This document shows, in pieces, positions 8,421 to 17,373 of a DNA stretch of 64,000 nt. Under the pieces are notes generated by a model. That model made no database searches, was not told where the DNA came from, and saw only the letters and a program-made list of their open reading frames with translations. The DNA comes from Streptomyces europaeiscabiei (GTDB taxonomy: Bacteria > Actinomycetota > Actinomycetes > Streptomycetales > Streptomycetaceae), in the NCBI RefSeq assembly GCF_036346855.1, contig NZ_CP107841.1, positions 3,786,001 through 3,850,000 on the forward strand, written 5' to 3'. Numbering within the stretch: position 1 is the stretch's first letter; each line of letters opens with the position of its first letter. The translations under genes were made by a program, and so were the position numbers.

Positions 8421-8477
8421 ACCCGGGCGTCCTCCACGACGAGTCGGGAGAGGTCAGGCCGGTCTGACCCGGGCGTC
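8386..8477. repeat. 46-bp direct tandem duplication (2 copies)
   Basis: A 46-base unit beginning ctccacgacgagtcgggaga occurs at 8386-8431 and again at 8432-8477 without mismatch. It duplicates the 5' edge of the PIN remnant. Confidence 0.9.
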
Positions 8478-8554
8478 GGTTCCGCTCCCTGCCGTACGAC
8501 GCCGCCGCCGGCCCCCGGGATACCACCGGCCCCCGGGAACCGGACGCGACTACC

Positions 8555-9388
8555 TCACACCGCGTGCTCCACGAACCGCTGCGCCGTCTGCGCGAGCAGC
8601 TCTCGGCCGTCGCCCGCCCACAGCTCGTCGTTGAACAGCTCGACCTCGATGGGGCCGGTGTAGCCGGCCGCCTCGACGTACGACTTCCACTCGCGCATGT
8701 CGATCGAGCCGTCGCCGATCTGGCCCCGGCCGGTCAGGACGCCCTGGGGCAACGGGGTGATCCAGTCGGCGAGTTGGAAGGTGTGGATGCGGCCGGAGGC
8801 ACCCGCGCGGGCGATCGCCGCCGGGGCCGTGTCGTCCCACCAGATGTGGTAGGTGTCCACGGTCACGCCCACCTGGTCCGCCGGGAAGCGTTCCGCGATG
8901 TCCAGGGCCTGGGCCAGGGTGGACACCACGCAGCGGTCCGAGGCGAACATGGGGTGCAGCGGCTCGATGGCCAGGCGTACGCCGTTGGAGGCGGCGTAGG
9001 GGCCCAGCTCCGAGAGCGCGTCCGCGATGCGTTCCCGTGCGCCGTGCAGGTCCTTCGAACCCGCCGGGAGGCCGCCCGAGACCAGGACCAGCGTGTCCGT
9101 GCCCAGGGTCGCCGCCTCGTCGATCGCCTTGCGGTTGTCGGCCAGCGCCGCCGCCCGCTCCGTCGGGTCGATCGCCGTGAAGAAGCCGCCCCGGCAGAGG
9201 GTCGTGACCGACAGACCCGCGTCGCGGACCAGCTTGGCCGTGGCGTCCAGGCCGTACACCGCCACCGGCTCGCGCCAGAGGCCCACGCCCCCGATACCCA
9301 ACTCCACGCAGCCGTCGACCAGTTCGGGCATCGACAGCTGCTTGACCGTCATCTGGTTGATGCTGAAGCGCTCAAGTCCGTTACTCAC
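8555..9388 (-). CDS. sugar phosphate isomerase/epimerase family (TIM barrel)
   Basis: 277 residues of the xylose isomerase-like AP-endonuclease 2 superfamily, cytoplasmic enzymes that isomerise or epimerise sugars and inositols with a divalent metal. Metal-site candidates are the Glu in RLAIEPLHP, Asp/His in VTVDTYHIWWDD, His in GRIHTFQLADW and Glu in PIEVELFNDE. The start GTG at 9388 overlaps the stop of the gene before by 4 bases (GTGA). It is the last gene of a three-gene operon with a DUF993 aldolase-like protein and a Gfo/Idh/MocA dehydrogenase, so it probably acts on the same unknown sugar acid or cyclitol. Confidence 0.85.
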   Translation of the reverse strand: MSNGLERFSINQMTVKQLSMPELVDGCVELGIGGVGLWREPVAVYGLDATAKLVRDAGLSVTTLCRGGFFTAIDPTERAAALADNRKAIDEAATLGTDTLVLVSGGLPAGSKDLHGARERIADALSELGPYAASNGVRLAIEPLHPMFASDRCVVSTLAQALDIAERFPADQVGVTVDTYHIWWDDTAPAAIARAGASGRIHTFQLADWITPLPQGVLTGRGQIGDGSIDMREWKSYVEAAGYTGPIEVELFNDELWAGDGRELLAQTAQRFVEHAV

Positions 9389-10539
9389 TGGGCCACTCCG
9401 TACACCGCGAGCAGGTTCTTCATACGGGTCTCCGCCAGTGCCGGGTCCGGGAACAGGCCCAGGCCGTCGGCGAGTTCGTAGGCGCGCGCGAAGTGCGGGA
9501 GGGAGCGGGCCGACTGGAGGCCGCCGACCATCGTGAAGTGCGACTGGTGGCCGGCCAGCCACGCCAGGAACACCACGCCCGTCTTGTAGAAACGGGTGGG
9601 GGTCTGGAAGAGGTGGCGGGAGAGCTCGACGGTGGGGTCCAGGAGCTCCCGGAAGCCCTTCGCGTCGCCCGTGTCCAACACCCGTACCGCTTCCGCCGCC
9701 AGCGGGCCCAGCGGGTCGAAGATGCCGAGCAGGGCGTGGCTGAAGCCCTGCTCGTCGCCCGCGATCAGCTCGGGGTAGTTGAAGTCGTCGCCCGTGTAGC
9801 AGCGGACGCCCTGCGGGAGCCTGCGGCGGATGTCGATCTCGCGCTGGGCGTCCAGCAGGGAGACCTTGATGCCGTCGACCTTGTCGGGGTGGGCCGCGAT
9901 CACGGCGAGGAAGGTCTCCGTGGCCGCGTCGAGGTCCGACGAGCCCCAGTAGCCGTCCAGCGCCGGGTCGAACATGGGGCCGAGCCAGTGCAGGACGACC
10001 GGTTCGGTGGCCTGGCGGAGCAGGTGGCCGTAGATCTCCAGGTAGTCCTCGGGGCTCGTCGCGGCGGCGGCCAGCGCGCGCGAGGCCATCAGGATCGCCT
10101 GGGCGCCCGACTCCTCGACGAGCGCCAACTGCTCCTCGTACGCCTTGCGGATCTCCACCAAGGAGGCGGGGCCCGTGAGCTGGTCGGTGCCCACGCCGCA
10201 GGCGATACGGCCGCCGACCGACTTCGCCTCGGCGGCGCTGCGGCGGATCAGTTCCGCCGCGCCCGCCCAGTCGAGGCCCATGCCGCGCTGCGCGGTGTCC
10301 ATCGCCTCGGCGACGCCCAGGCCGTGCGACCACAGGTGGCGGCGGAAGGCGAGGGTGGCGTCCCAGTCGACGGCGGCCGGGGAGTCCGGGGACACGTCCG
10401 CGTACGGGTCGGCGACGACGTGCGCCGCCGAGAAGACCGTACGGGAGGTGAAGGGGGCGCCGGTGGAGAGGGCGAGCGGTTCGGTGCGGGGGGTGTAGGG
10501 CTTCAACAGCCCGTCCGCGCCGGGGAGTCGGATCGTCAC
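9385..10539 (-). CDS. DUF993 / dihydrodipicolinate synthase-like protein
   Basis: 384 residues of the DUF993 family, which adopts the class I aldolase barrel of DHDPS enzymes. The likely Schiff-base lysine is in VDGIKVSLLD (about residue 220), followed by YTGDDFNYPELI, a typical family block. Start GTG at 10539 overlaps the upstream stop by 4 bases, and its own stop overlaps the next start by 4 bases. The reaction is unknown; an aldol cleavage of a sugar-derived keto acid would fit the partners. Confidence 0.8.
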   Translation of the reverse strand: MTIRLPGADGLLKPYTPRTEPLALSTGAPFTSRTVFSAAHVVADPYADVSPDSPAAVDWDATLAFRRHLWSHGLGVAEAMDTAQRGMGLDWAGAAELIRRSAAEAKSVGGRIACGVGTDQLTGPASLVEIRKAYEEQLALVEESGAQAILMASRALAAAATSPEDYLEIYGHLLRQATEPVVLHWLGPMFDPALDGYWGSSDLDAATETFLAVIAAHPDKVDGIKVSLLDAQREIDIRRRLPQGVRCYTGDDFNYPELIAGDEQGFSHALLGIFDPLGPLAAEAVRVLDTGDAKGFRELLDPTVELSRHLFQTPTRFYKTGVVFLAWLAGHQSHFTMVGGLQSARSLPHFARAYELADGLGLFPDPALAETRMKNLLAVYGVAQ

Positions 10540-11687
10540 AGCGAGATCTCCGGTACGTCGAGACGGACGCCCTCGGCCGAGGACTTCAGGCCCAGTTCGG
10601 CGAGCTGGACGCCGCGGGCGCCGGCCAGCAGGTCCCAGTGGTAGGGCGCGTCGGCGTAGACGTGCTTGAAGAACAGCTCCCACTGCGCCTTGAAGCCGTT
10701 GTCGAACTCGGCGTTGTCCGGCACCTCCTGCCACTGGTCGCGGAAGGAGTAGGTGGCGGGGATGTCGGGGTTCCACACCGGCTTGGGGGTGGCGGAGCGG
10801 TGCTGGACACGGCAGTTGCGCAGGCCCGCCACCGCCGAGCCCTCGGTGCCGTCGACCTGGAACTCGACCAGCTCGTCACGGTTGACGCGGACGGCCCAGG
10901 AGGAGTTGATCTGGGCGATCGCGCCGCCGTCCAGCTCGAAGATGCCGTACGCGGCGTCGTCGGCCGTGGCGTCGTACGGCTTGTCCTGCTCGTCCCAGCG
11001 CTGCGGGATGTGGGTGGCGGTGAGGGCCTGGACGGACTTCACGCGGCCGAACAGCTCGTGCAGCACGTACTCCCAGTGCGGGAACATGTCGACGACGATG
11101 CCGCCGCCGTCCTCGGCACGGTAGTTCCAGGAGGGGCGCTGGGCCTCCTGCCAGTCGCCCTCGAAGACCCAGTAGCCGAACTCGCCGCGGATGGAGAGGA
11201 TGCGGCCGAAGAAGCCGCCGTCGATGAGGCGCTTGAGCTTCAGCAGGCCCGGGAGGAAGAGCTTGTCCTGGACGACGCCGTGCTTGATGCCGGCGGCGTT
11301 CGCGAGGCGGGCCAGCTCCAGTGCGCCGTCCAGGCCCGTCGCGGTCGGCTTCTCCGTGTAGATGTGCTTGCCCGCCGCGATCGCCTTCTTGAGCGCCTCC
11401 TCGCGGGCCGAGGTGACCTGGGCGTCGAAGTAGATCTCGACGGACTCGTCGGCGAGGACCTCGTCCACGTCCGTGGTCCAGTGCTCCAGGCCGTGCTGCT
11501 CGGCGAGCGCCTTCAGCACGTGCTCGCGGCGACCGACGAGGATCGGCTCCGGCCACAGCACGGTGCCGTCGCCGAGGTCGAGGCCGCCCTGCTCGCGGAT
11601 GGCGAGGATGGAGCGGACGAGGTGCTGGCGGTAGCCCATGCGCCCGGTCACGCCGTTCATGGCGATCCGTACGGTTTTGCGTGTCAC
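10536..11687 (-). CDS. Gfo/Idh/MocA family oxidoreductase
   Basis: 383 residues. The N-terminal Rossmann domain (VRIAMNGVTGRMGYRQHL) binds NAD(P), and the family lysine of EKPTATGLDG near residue 120 is present. The C-terminal domain contains WNYRAEDGGGIVVDMFPHW, carrying the usual substrate-side Asp and His. GTG at 11687 is chosen over longer readings because AAAGGACC lies just before it. First gene of the operon, divergent from a LacI regulator with a palindromic operator in the gap. Probably a dehydrogenase for a sugar or cyclitol. Confidence 0.87.
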   Translation of the reverse strand: MTRKTVRIAMNGVTGRMGYRQHLVRSILAIREQGGLDLGDGTVLWPEPILVGRREHVLKALAEQHGLEHWTTDVDEVLADESVEIYFDAQVTSAREEALKKAIAAGKHIYTEKPTATGLDGALELARLANAAGIKHGVVQDKLFLPGLLKLKRLIDGGFFGRILSIRGEFGYWVFEGDWQEAQRPSWNYRAEDGGGIVVDMFPHWEYVLHELFGRVKSVQALTATHIPQRWDEQDKPYDATADDAAYGIFELDGGAIAQINSSWAVRVNRDELVEFQVDGTEGSAVAGLRNCRVQHRSATPKPVWNPDIPATYSFRDQWQEVPDNAEFDNGFKAQWELFFKHVYADAPYHWDLLAGARGVQLAELGLKSSAEGVRLDVPEISL

Positions 11688-11768
11688 GGCCGGTCCTTTC
11701 GTTGGTGTGCGTTCGTTTCTGCGTACGCGTCCGGCGCCGCGTACGCCCGACGAAAGGGTGAGCGTCAC

Positions 11769-11782
11769 AGCAAGCGCTTTCT
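11769..11782. promoter_or_regulatory. candidate LacI-family operator
   Basis: AGCAAGCGCTTTCT contains the perfect palindrome AAGCGCTT, the classic core of LacI/GalR-family operators. It lies 82 bases before the dehydrogenase start and 141 bases before the divergent LacI-type gene, so it probably controls the catabolic operon. Confidence 0.65.
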
Positions 11783-11922
11783 ATCCAATGAGAAGCTAGC
11801 CTCTGAGCAGCGGTCTGGACAAGACCGCGAGGGGGTCGAGTTGTTCGAGGGGGCGAACGGTGATCGCGGCCGTAAGGTTCCCCGACAGCCCGAACATCAC
11901 GCGCACCGGAGGACGAGCAACG

Positions 11923-12966
11923 ATGACTGTGACCCTGGCGGACGTGGCGGCCCGTGCGCAGGTGTCGCCCGCGACCGTATCCCGGGTGCTCAACGGCAAC
12001 TACCCGGTCGCCGCGTCCACGCGCGAGCGGGTGCTGAAGGCCGTGGACGAGCTGGACTACGTCCTCAACGGGCCCGCGAGCGCGCTCGCGGCCGCCACCT
12101 CCGACCTGGTCGGCATCCTCGTGAACGACATCGCCGACCCCTTCTTCGGGATCATGGCCGCGGCCATCCAGTCCGAGATCGGCGGGCCGGGCGGGCGTGC
12201 GGGCGGTGAGCGGCTGGGTGTGGTGTGCAACACGGGCGGCTCCCCCGAGCGCGAGCTGACGTATCTCACGCTGCTCCAGCGGCAGCGGGCCGCCGCTGTC
12301 GTGCTGACCGGTGGGGCCATCGAGGATCCCACGCACCTGGCCGCCGTCGGCAACAAGCTGCGAAAGCTGGCGGAGGCCGGGACGCGGGTGGTGCTGTGTG
12401 GTCGGCCGCCGACGCCGGAGGCCATCGCGATCACTTTCGACAACCGGGGCGGCGGTCAGCAACTCACCGAGCATCTGATCGGGCTGGGGCACCGGCGGCT
12501 CGGGTACATCGCCGGGCCGCAGGAGCGGACGACGACCCGGCACCGCCTGGAGGGGCATCGGGCGGCGCTGACGGCGGCCGGGATCGAGGACGATCCCCGG
12601 TGGACGGTGTACGGGCGCTACGACCGGCTCTCCGGGTACGAGGCGACGCTGGAGCTGCTGCGGCGGGATCCGGCTCTGACCGCCGTGGTCGCCGCCAACG
12701 ACACGGTGGCGCTGGGTGCCTGTGCGGCCCTGCGCGATTCCGGGCTGCGGATTCCGGACGATGTCTCCGTGGCCGGGTTCGACGATCTGCCCTTCAGCAT
12801 CGACGCGGTGCCCGCGTTGACGACCGTGCGGTTGCCGTTGACGGAGGCGGGGGCCCGCGCCGGGCGGATCGCCATGGGGCGGGAGGAGCCGCCGCCGGGT
12901 GGGATCGCCACGGTGCGGGGGGAGTTGATGGTGCGGGGGTCCAGTGGGGGGCCGCGGGAGGCCTGA
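11923..12966 (+). CDS. LacI-family transcriptional regulator
   Basis: 347 residues. The helix-turn-helix is at the extreme N-terminus (TLADVAARAQVSPATVSRVLNG, residues 4-25) with the hinge helix after it, then a periplasmic-binding-like effector domain with IAGPQERTTTRHRLEG and VAGFDDLPF blocks. The ATG at 11923 is preferred over an earlier in-frame codon because GGAGGA lies ten bases upstream. Divergent from the dehydrogenase/DUF993/isomerase operon, which it presumably represses until a sugar ligand appears. Confidence 0.92.
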   Translation: MTVTLADVAARAQVSPATVSRVLNGNYPVAASTRERVLKAVDELDYVLNGPASALAAATSDLVGILVNDIADPFFGIMAAAIQSEIGGPGGRAGGERLGVVCNTGGSPERELTYLTLLQRQRAAAVVLTGGAIEDPTHLAAVGNKLRKLAEAGTRVVLCGRPPTPEAIAITFDNRGGGQQLTEHLIGLGHRRLGYIAGPQERTTTRHRLEGHRAALTAAGIEDDPRWTVYGRYDRLSGYEATLELLRRDPALTAVVAANDTVALGACAALRDSGLRIPDDVSVAGFDDLPFSIDAVPALTTVRLPLTEAGARAGRIAMGREEPPPGGIATVRGELMVRGSSGGPREA

Positions 12967-13597
12967 GGGAGATGAGGCCGGGGGCCTGCGTCGTATGAAG
13001 CCCGGGGGCAGCGGCGCATGAGGCCTGGGGAGGCCAGCGGCGCATGAGGCCTGGGGAGGCCAGCGGCGCATGAGGCCTGGGGAGGCCAGCGGCGCATGAG
13101 GCCTGGGGTCTTGAGAGGGATGGGATCGGGGAATCTTGACGGGGTGGGGGCGACGGCCACCGCCCCGTCGGCCGTTGCCGCCTGCCAGCCGTTGCCGCCT
13201 GCCGGCCGTTGCCGGTCCGACTGCCGTTGCCGGTCCGGCGGACCGGCAGTACGCGGTACGCAGTCGCGCGTCGCCGGCCAGGAGGAACAGCGGCCGGAGT
13301 AACGGCTTCGGGGCGTCGTGCCTGGTCGGCTCGTGCCTGGTCGGCGAGCGGTCGGCTCGGCTCGCCTGAGGCGTCCCGACGCGGCAGTGGGTGACGTCTT
13401 CACCGGGCGACGCCTTCACCGGGCGGGCCGAGGTCCGCGCGGGAGACCACGCTCGGTCGGCCCGGATCCCCTCCCCAGCGGGATCGCCACACCCGCGGTG
13501 AACACACAGTGTGACGTCTCGGCGCGCGACAGTCACCACTCCGCCTTACGTTGTGCGGGAGGGCCATCACCTCACCCGCCACCACCAAGGAGAAATC
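12967..13597. other. long intergenic region rich in repeats
   Basis: No gene is supported here. It holds the 26-bp tandem array listed separately, then degenerate runs of ccgttgccgcctgcc and ccgttgccggtccg at about 13176-13245, and short direct copies of ttcaccgggcga near 13400. The csbD promoter must lie in the last 100 bases but no clear consensus stands out. Confidence 0.6.
13010..13108. repeat. 26-bp tandem repeat, 3.8 copies
   Basis: Units beginning agcggcgcatgaggcctggg start at 13010, 13036, 13062 and 13088; the first three are identical and the fourth is cut short. It follows the LacI gene and is not translated. Confidence 0.92.
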
Positions 13598-13795
13598 GTG
13601 GCCGCCAAGGACAAGGGCAGCATGGACAAGATCAAGGGCAAGGCCAAGGAGATGACCGGCAAGGTCACCGGCAGCCGGGAGCAGCAGGCCGAGGGCCAGA
13701 TGCAGCAGGCGCGCGGCGAGGCCAAGAAGATGAAGGGCAAGGCGCAGGAGCGCGTCCAGGAGACGCAGCGCTCGGCGAAGCGCGACGGCATGTGA
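13598..13795 (+). CDS. CsbD family stress protein
   Basis: 65 residues, highly charged and helical, with the CsbD signature: DKIKGKAKEMTGKVTG near the N-terminus and KMKGKAQERVQ near the C-terminus. The GTG start has AAGGAGAA upstream. CsbD-like proteins are general-stress proteins in Bacillus and actinomycetes with no assigned biochemical activity; here the gene stands alone. A hairpin follows at 13861-13894. Confidence 0.9.
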   Translation: MAAKDKGSMDKIKGKAKEMTGKVTGSREQQAEGQMQQARGEAKKMKGKAQERVQETQRSAKRDGM

Positions 13796-13860
13796 GGTCG
13801 CGTCGCGCGTAGGCATGACGCGTAGCGCCGAGGACCGGAGTCTGCGGTTCCCGGCCGGTG

Positions 13861-13894
13861 GATGGGGGCTTCCGTGGGCATGGGAGCCCCCATC
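13861..13894 (+). terminator. hairpin after csbD-like gene
   Basis: GATGGGGGCT (13861-13870) pairs perfectly with AGCCCCCATC (13885-13894) around a 14-base loop, 66 bases after the stop codon. Confidence 0.55.
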
Positions 13895-14021
13895 GCCATG
13901 AGCGCCACGACCGCCGCCGTCGACCACCGCCGTTGATCGCCCACCGTCTTTGTCGCCGCCATGACCGCCATGAGCGGGGACCCACAGGTGAGTGCTCGCG
14001 CATCACGGGTACCCGGCGCCC

Positions 14022-15017
14022 ATGGAGACCCGCGTGGCAGGACCGGCGCTGCCGGAGAGCAGGGGCCGGATCTCGGCCGGGGTCGCGGGGTTTCTGCGGG
14101 GCAAGGGGGTGCTGCCCGACAGCCGGGAGATCGCCGGGGCCGACCCCTTCGGCGACGATCTCCAGCTCGCCCTCTACCTCTGCTACGAACTGCACTACCG
14201 GGGTTTCGCCGAGGTCGACGCCGGCCTCGAATGGGACCCGGAGCTGCTGCGCTGCCGGGCGGCCCTGGAGTGGCCGTTCCTGGAGACGCTGCGTGACCGG
14301 GCGACCCGGCATGGGAGCGCCCGGGAGGCGCTGGACGACCTGCTCGTGGAACCGGCGGCCGGCGACAAGGCCGGTGTCGGTGACTTCCTCCAGGACGAGG
14401 GCGAGCTGTGGCAGGTGCGTGAGTATGCGGCGCTGCGGTCGCTGTACCACCTGAAGGAGGCCGACCCGCACGCCTGGGTGCTGCCCCGGTTGTGGGGGCG
14501 GGCGAAGGCGGGGATGGCCGCGATCGAGTTCGACGAGTTCGGCGGGGGCCGGGCCGAGCGGGTGCACGCACGCCTCTTCGCCGACCTCATGACCGACCTG
14601 GGGCTCGACCCGGCATACGGCCGTTATGTGGACGCCGCCGGTGCCGAGGCGCTCGCCCTGGTGAACCTGATGTCCCTCCTCGGGCTGCACCGTGCCCTGC
14701 GTGGCGCCCTGGTCGGGCACTTCGCGACGGTCGAGATCACCTCCTCCCCCGGTTCCCGGCGCCTCGCCCAGGCCATGCGACGGACCGGGGCCGGCGCCGC
14801 CGCCGAGCACTTCTACGACGAGCACGTCGAGGCCGACGCCGTACACGAGCAGATCGTCCGGCGGGAGGTCGTCGCCGGGCTGCTGGAGGAGGAGCCGCAG
14901 CTGGACGCCGACGTGGCCTTCGGCGTCGACGCCACCAACCATCTGGAGGACGCCCTCGCCGACCGCCTCCTCGGAGCGTGGCGGGCAGGCCGGTCGTCCC
15001 TGCGCACGCCGGTCTGA
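14022..15017 (+). CDS. iron-containing redox enzyme (heme-oxygenase-like diiron protein)
   Basis: 331 residues, mostly helical, of the 'iron-containing redox enzyme' family, which belongs to the heme-oxygenase-like diiron oxidase/oxygenase superfamily. Likely ligands are the Glu residues and His of AAIEFDEFGGGRAERVHARL (about 165-185) and the acidic/His set in EHFYDEHVEADAVHEQIVR (about 260-278). The gene begins a set with a methyltransferase 75 bases downstream and a CDGSH protein overlapping that one. ATG at 14022 is used; an in-frame GTG ten codons earlier is possible, and neither has a strong ribosome site. Substrate unknown. Known relatives oxidise amino acids, fatty acids or amines using dioxygen, but the exact activity cannot be read from the sequence. 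Confidence 0.8.
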   Translation: METRVAGPALPESRGRISAGVAGFLRGKGVLPDSREIAGADPFGDDLQLALYLCYELHYRGFAEVDAGLEWDPELLRCRAALEWPFLETLRDRATRHGSAREALDDLLVEPAAGDKAGVGDFLQDEGELWQVREYAALRSLYHLKEADPHAWVLPRLWGRAKAGMAAIEFDEFGGGRAERVHARLFADLMTDLGLDPAYGRYVDAAGAEALALVNLMSLLGLHRALRGALVGHFATVEITSSPGSRRLAQAMRRTGAGAAAEHFYDEHVEADAVHEQIVRREVVAGLLEEEPQLDADVAFGVDATNHLEDALADRLLGAWRAGRSSLRTPV

Positions 15018-15092
15018 CGATCGGATGACCGGCTCCCCCGCCCGCTCCCCGGCCGCTCCCCCGCCGACTCCCCTACCTGGAGGCCCATCCCC

Positions 15093-15881
15093 GTGATCCC
15101 CCTCTCCCTCCCCGTGTCCCTGCCCGGCGTCTACGCCCCGCAGGACGACACCGAACTCCTGGTCCATGCCCTGGGGCGCGAACCTCTCGCCCCGCGGGCC
15201 CGTGTGCTGGACGTCGGTACGGGGACGGGTGCCGTCGCACTGGCCGCGGCGCGGCGGGGCGCGCTGGTCACGGCGGTCGACATCTCCTGGCGGGCCGTGC
15301 TCAACGCCAGGGTCAACGCCGTACTGGCGCGGCTGCCGATGACGGTCGTACGCGGAGACCTGCTGGGCCCCGTGTCCGGGCGGTCCTTCGACCTCATCCT
15401 GTCCAATCCGCCGTACGTGCCGGGCCCGGAATCGGCGCGGCGCCGGCCGGGTCAGGGGCCGGGCGCCGCGCCGAGGCCCGACAGGCTCCGCCCCGCGAGG
15501 GGAGCCGCGCGGGCCTGGGACGGCGGGTGGGACGGCCGGCTCGTGCTGGACCGCATCTGCCGGGACTCGCCGTCGCTGCTGCGGCCCGGCGGGGTGCTGC
15601 TGCTGGTCCACTCGGCGCTGAGCGACGCGGAGCGGACGCTGACACAGTTGCGGGCGGCGGGGTTGCGGGCCGACGTCGTGGAGCACCGCCGGGTCGCGTT
15701 CGGGCCCGTCCTGCGGTCACGGAGCGACTGGCTGCGCAGTCGCGGGCTGCTGCGGGCCCGGGGGAACGGCGACGACGGCAGCCACGACGGCATCGGTGAC
15801 GGCGACAGCCACGACGGCGACAGCCACGACGGCGACGAGAAGGAAGAGCTGGTGATCATCCGTGCCGAGAGTCCCCGCTGA
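15093..15881 (+). CDS. HemK2/MTQ2-like SAM-dependent methyltransferase
   Basis: 262 residues. Motif I is [16 protein letters not shown] (about 41-56), an acidic AVDISWRA follows, and the catalytic motif is [14 protein letters not shown] (about 106-119), the NPPY seen in N5-glutamine and related amino-methyltransferases. GTG start with CTGGAGG about ten bases upstream. The last 40 residues are a low-complexity run of Gly, Asp, Ser and His (15772-15840) encoded by near-perfect repeats of gacagccacgacggc, unlike the family, so the tail is probably disordered. The CDGSH gene starts inside the last 20 bases. Confidence 0.85.
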   Translation: MIPLSLPVSLPGVYAPQDDTELLVHALGREPLAPRARVLDVGTGTGAVALAAARRGALVTAVDISWRAVLNARVNAVLARLPMTVVRGDLLGPVSGRSFDLILSNPPYVPGPESARRRPGQGPGAAPRPDRLRPARGAARAWDGGWDGRLVLDRICRDSPSLLRPGGVLLLVHSALSDAERTLTQLRAAGLRADVVEHRRVAFGPVLRSRSDWLRSRGLLRARGNGDDGSHDGIGDGDSHDGDSHDGDEKEELVIIRAESPR

Positions 15882-16110
15882 ACGCCGCCGCGTCACCCTG
15901 CAACGCCCTGGCCCGCTGCTGGTCGAGGGGCCGGTCGAGGTCACGTTGGACGACGGTACGACCGTGTCGTCGGACCGCTTCTGCGTGGCCCTGTGCACCT
16001 GTCGTCGCAGCCGGATCTACCCCTGGTGCGACACCAGCCACCGGCGCCGCGCCCAGCCGCCGCCCACCGGTGCCGACGACCCCGGACCCGCCCAGCCGCC
16101 GCCCGTCTGA
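15862..16110 (+). CDS. CDGSH iron-sulfur domain protein
   Basis: 82 residues. The motif [16 protein letters not shown] (about 45-60) gives the three Cys and one His that hold a labile [2Fe-2S] cluster in CDGSH/mitoNEET proteins. A short N-terminal beta part ([15 protein letters not shown]) is the usual capping region and the C-terminal 20 residues are Pro-rich. GTG start lies inside the end of the methyltransferase gene, so the two are translationally coupled. An electron-carrier or cluster-donor role for the diiron protein two genes upstream is an inference from context. Confidence 0.9.
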   Translation: MPRVPAERRRVTLQRPGPLLVEGPVEVTLDDGTTVSSDRFCVALCTCRRSRIYPWCDTSHRRRAQPPPTGADDPGPAQPPPV

Positions 16111-16332
16111 AGGGACCCCGGCGCCGGACGGGGACAGTTCCTCTGCCGCGGCTCCCACTTCGGCCCGGACGGGAACATCGTCCATGCCCGCGCCCCTGAG
16201 AACAGGGCTGCCCCCGTCCTGCCGCCCCGTCAGCCGGCCGGAGCCTTCCGGCCCCCACCCGTCGGCCGACCCGCACCCACACACCCCGGCAGGGTGCCGC
16301 ACATCGCCGGCCGACGTGTACGGTCCGAAGGC

Positions 16333-17139
16333 ATGAAGCTCGCGTTCTCCACCCTCGGTGTCCCCGGTCTCCCCATCGCCGACGTCGTACGGCTGGCCGT
16401 CACGCACGGCTATCACGGCGTCGAGTTGCGCGCCCATCCCGAGGAGCCGGTGCATCCGGGGATCGGGGCCGACGAACGGGCCGAGGTGGCCGCCGAGTTC
16501 AAGGCGGCGGGCGTGGAGATCCTGGGGCTCGCCGGGTACGCGCGGGTCGCGGCGCCGGGCGAGGACGGACCCGTACTGGACGAGATCCGCGAACTGCTTG
16601 ACCTGGCAAGGGACTTGGGTGCCCCCTTCGTCCGTGTCTTCCCCGGCGCCGACCTGGCCGGCGGTCAGAACGTGCGGGAGGCCGACGCGATCGCCGCCCG
16701 GCGACTCGGTACGGCGGCGGAGGACGCGGCCGACCGGGGCGTACGGGTCCTGCTGGAGACCCATGACTCGCACCGCACCGGCGCCGACGCGATCCGTGTG
16801 CTCGGCCCGGTCGGCCACGGCAGCGTCGGCTCGCTCTGGGACGTGATGCACACCTGGCTCGGCGGCGAGCAGCCCGCCGAGTCCTACGCCGCCCTCTCTC
16901 CCTTCCTCGGCTACGTCCAGGTCAAGGACATCGCCTCCCCCGACGACACCACCCCGCTCCCGCTCGGCGCGGGCGTCCTCCCGCTCGGCGAGTGCGTCGA
17001 ACTCCTCTCCCGCAAGGACTGGGACGGGTGGCTCTGCTGGGAGTACGAGAAGCGGTGGTACGAGGGGGCCACGCCGCTGCCGGAGCTGCTGGCGGCGGGC
17101 CGGGAGCACCTCGGGCGACTCCTCAACGACGCGGCGTAA
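16333..17139 (+). CDS. sugar phosphate isomerase/epimerase family protein
   Basis: 268 residues, xylose-isomerase-like TIM barrel. Candidate metal ligands: Glu of GVELRAHPEE, Glu/His of RVLLETHDSH, Asp and His of SLWDVMHTWLGG, and Glu of GWLCWEYEKRW. It starts at an ATG at 16333, after 222 bases without a gene, and is followed by a strong inverted repeat, so it is probably its own transcript. It shares its fold but little sequence with the isomerase at 8.6-9.4 kb. Substrate unknown. Confidence 0.85.
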   Translation: MKLAFSTLGVPGLPIADVVRLAVTHGYHGVELRAHPEEPVHPGIGADERAEVAAEFKAAGVEILGLAGYARVAAPGEDGPVLDEIRELLDLARDLGAPFVRVFPGADLAGGQNVREADAIAARRLGTAAEDAADRGVRVLLETHDSHRTGADAIRVLGPVGHGSVGSLWDVMHTWLGGEQPAESYAALSPFLGYVQVKDIASPDDTTPLPLGAGVLPLGECVELLSRKDWDGWLCWEYEKRWYEGATPLPELLAAGREHLGRLLNDAA

Positions 17140-17145
17140 AACCAT

Positions 17146-17197
17146 GGCCTGAGCTTGAGTTATCAAGTAAACCTCGGCAAGACCTCAAGCTCAGGCC
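17146..17197 (+). terminator. perfect 14-bp inverted repeat after the isomerase gene
   Basis: GGCCTGAGCTTGAG (17146-17159) pairs without mismatch with CTCAAGCTCAGGCC (17184-17197) around 24 bases. It begins 7 bases after the stop codon, so termination is the simplest reading; it could also be an operator for the next gene. Confidence 0.65.
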
Positions 17198-17373
17198 GCT
17201 TTCCGCAGGCATTTTGACCGCGAATCAGTATCGACTCACACAAAGTCGATCACCCGTTGAACAAGTACCGACAGTAACTCTTGGAAAACGGAGCGCTGCG
17301 GTACGCGCCTACAGCAGACTTACCTCCCGCAACAGCCATGCGCAACTGGCCATGTATCGGGGGGATTTGGCAT

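Noticed and set aside
8131..8421. 96-residue plus-strand frame starting right after the AraC gene
   Set aside because: It is antisense to the PIN-domain remnant, which has real motifs on the other strand.
10876..13539. 887-residue minus-strand frame spanning the LacI gene and the repeats
   Set aside because: It is a shadow of the LacI and dehydrogenase genes and runs through tandem repeats; no domain is visible.
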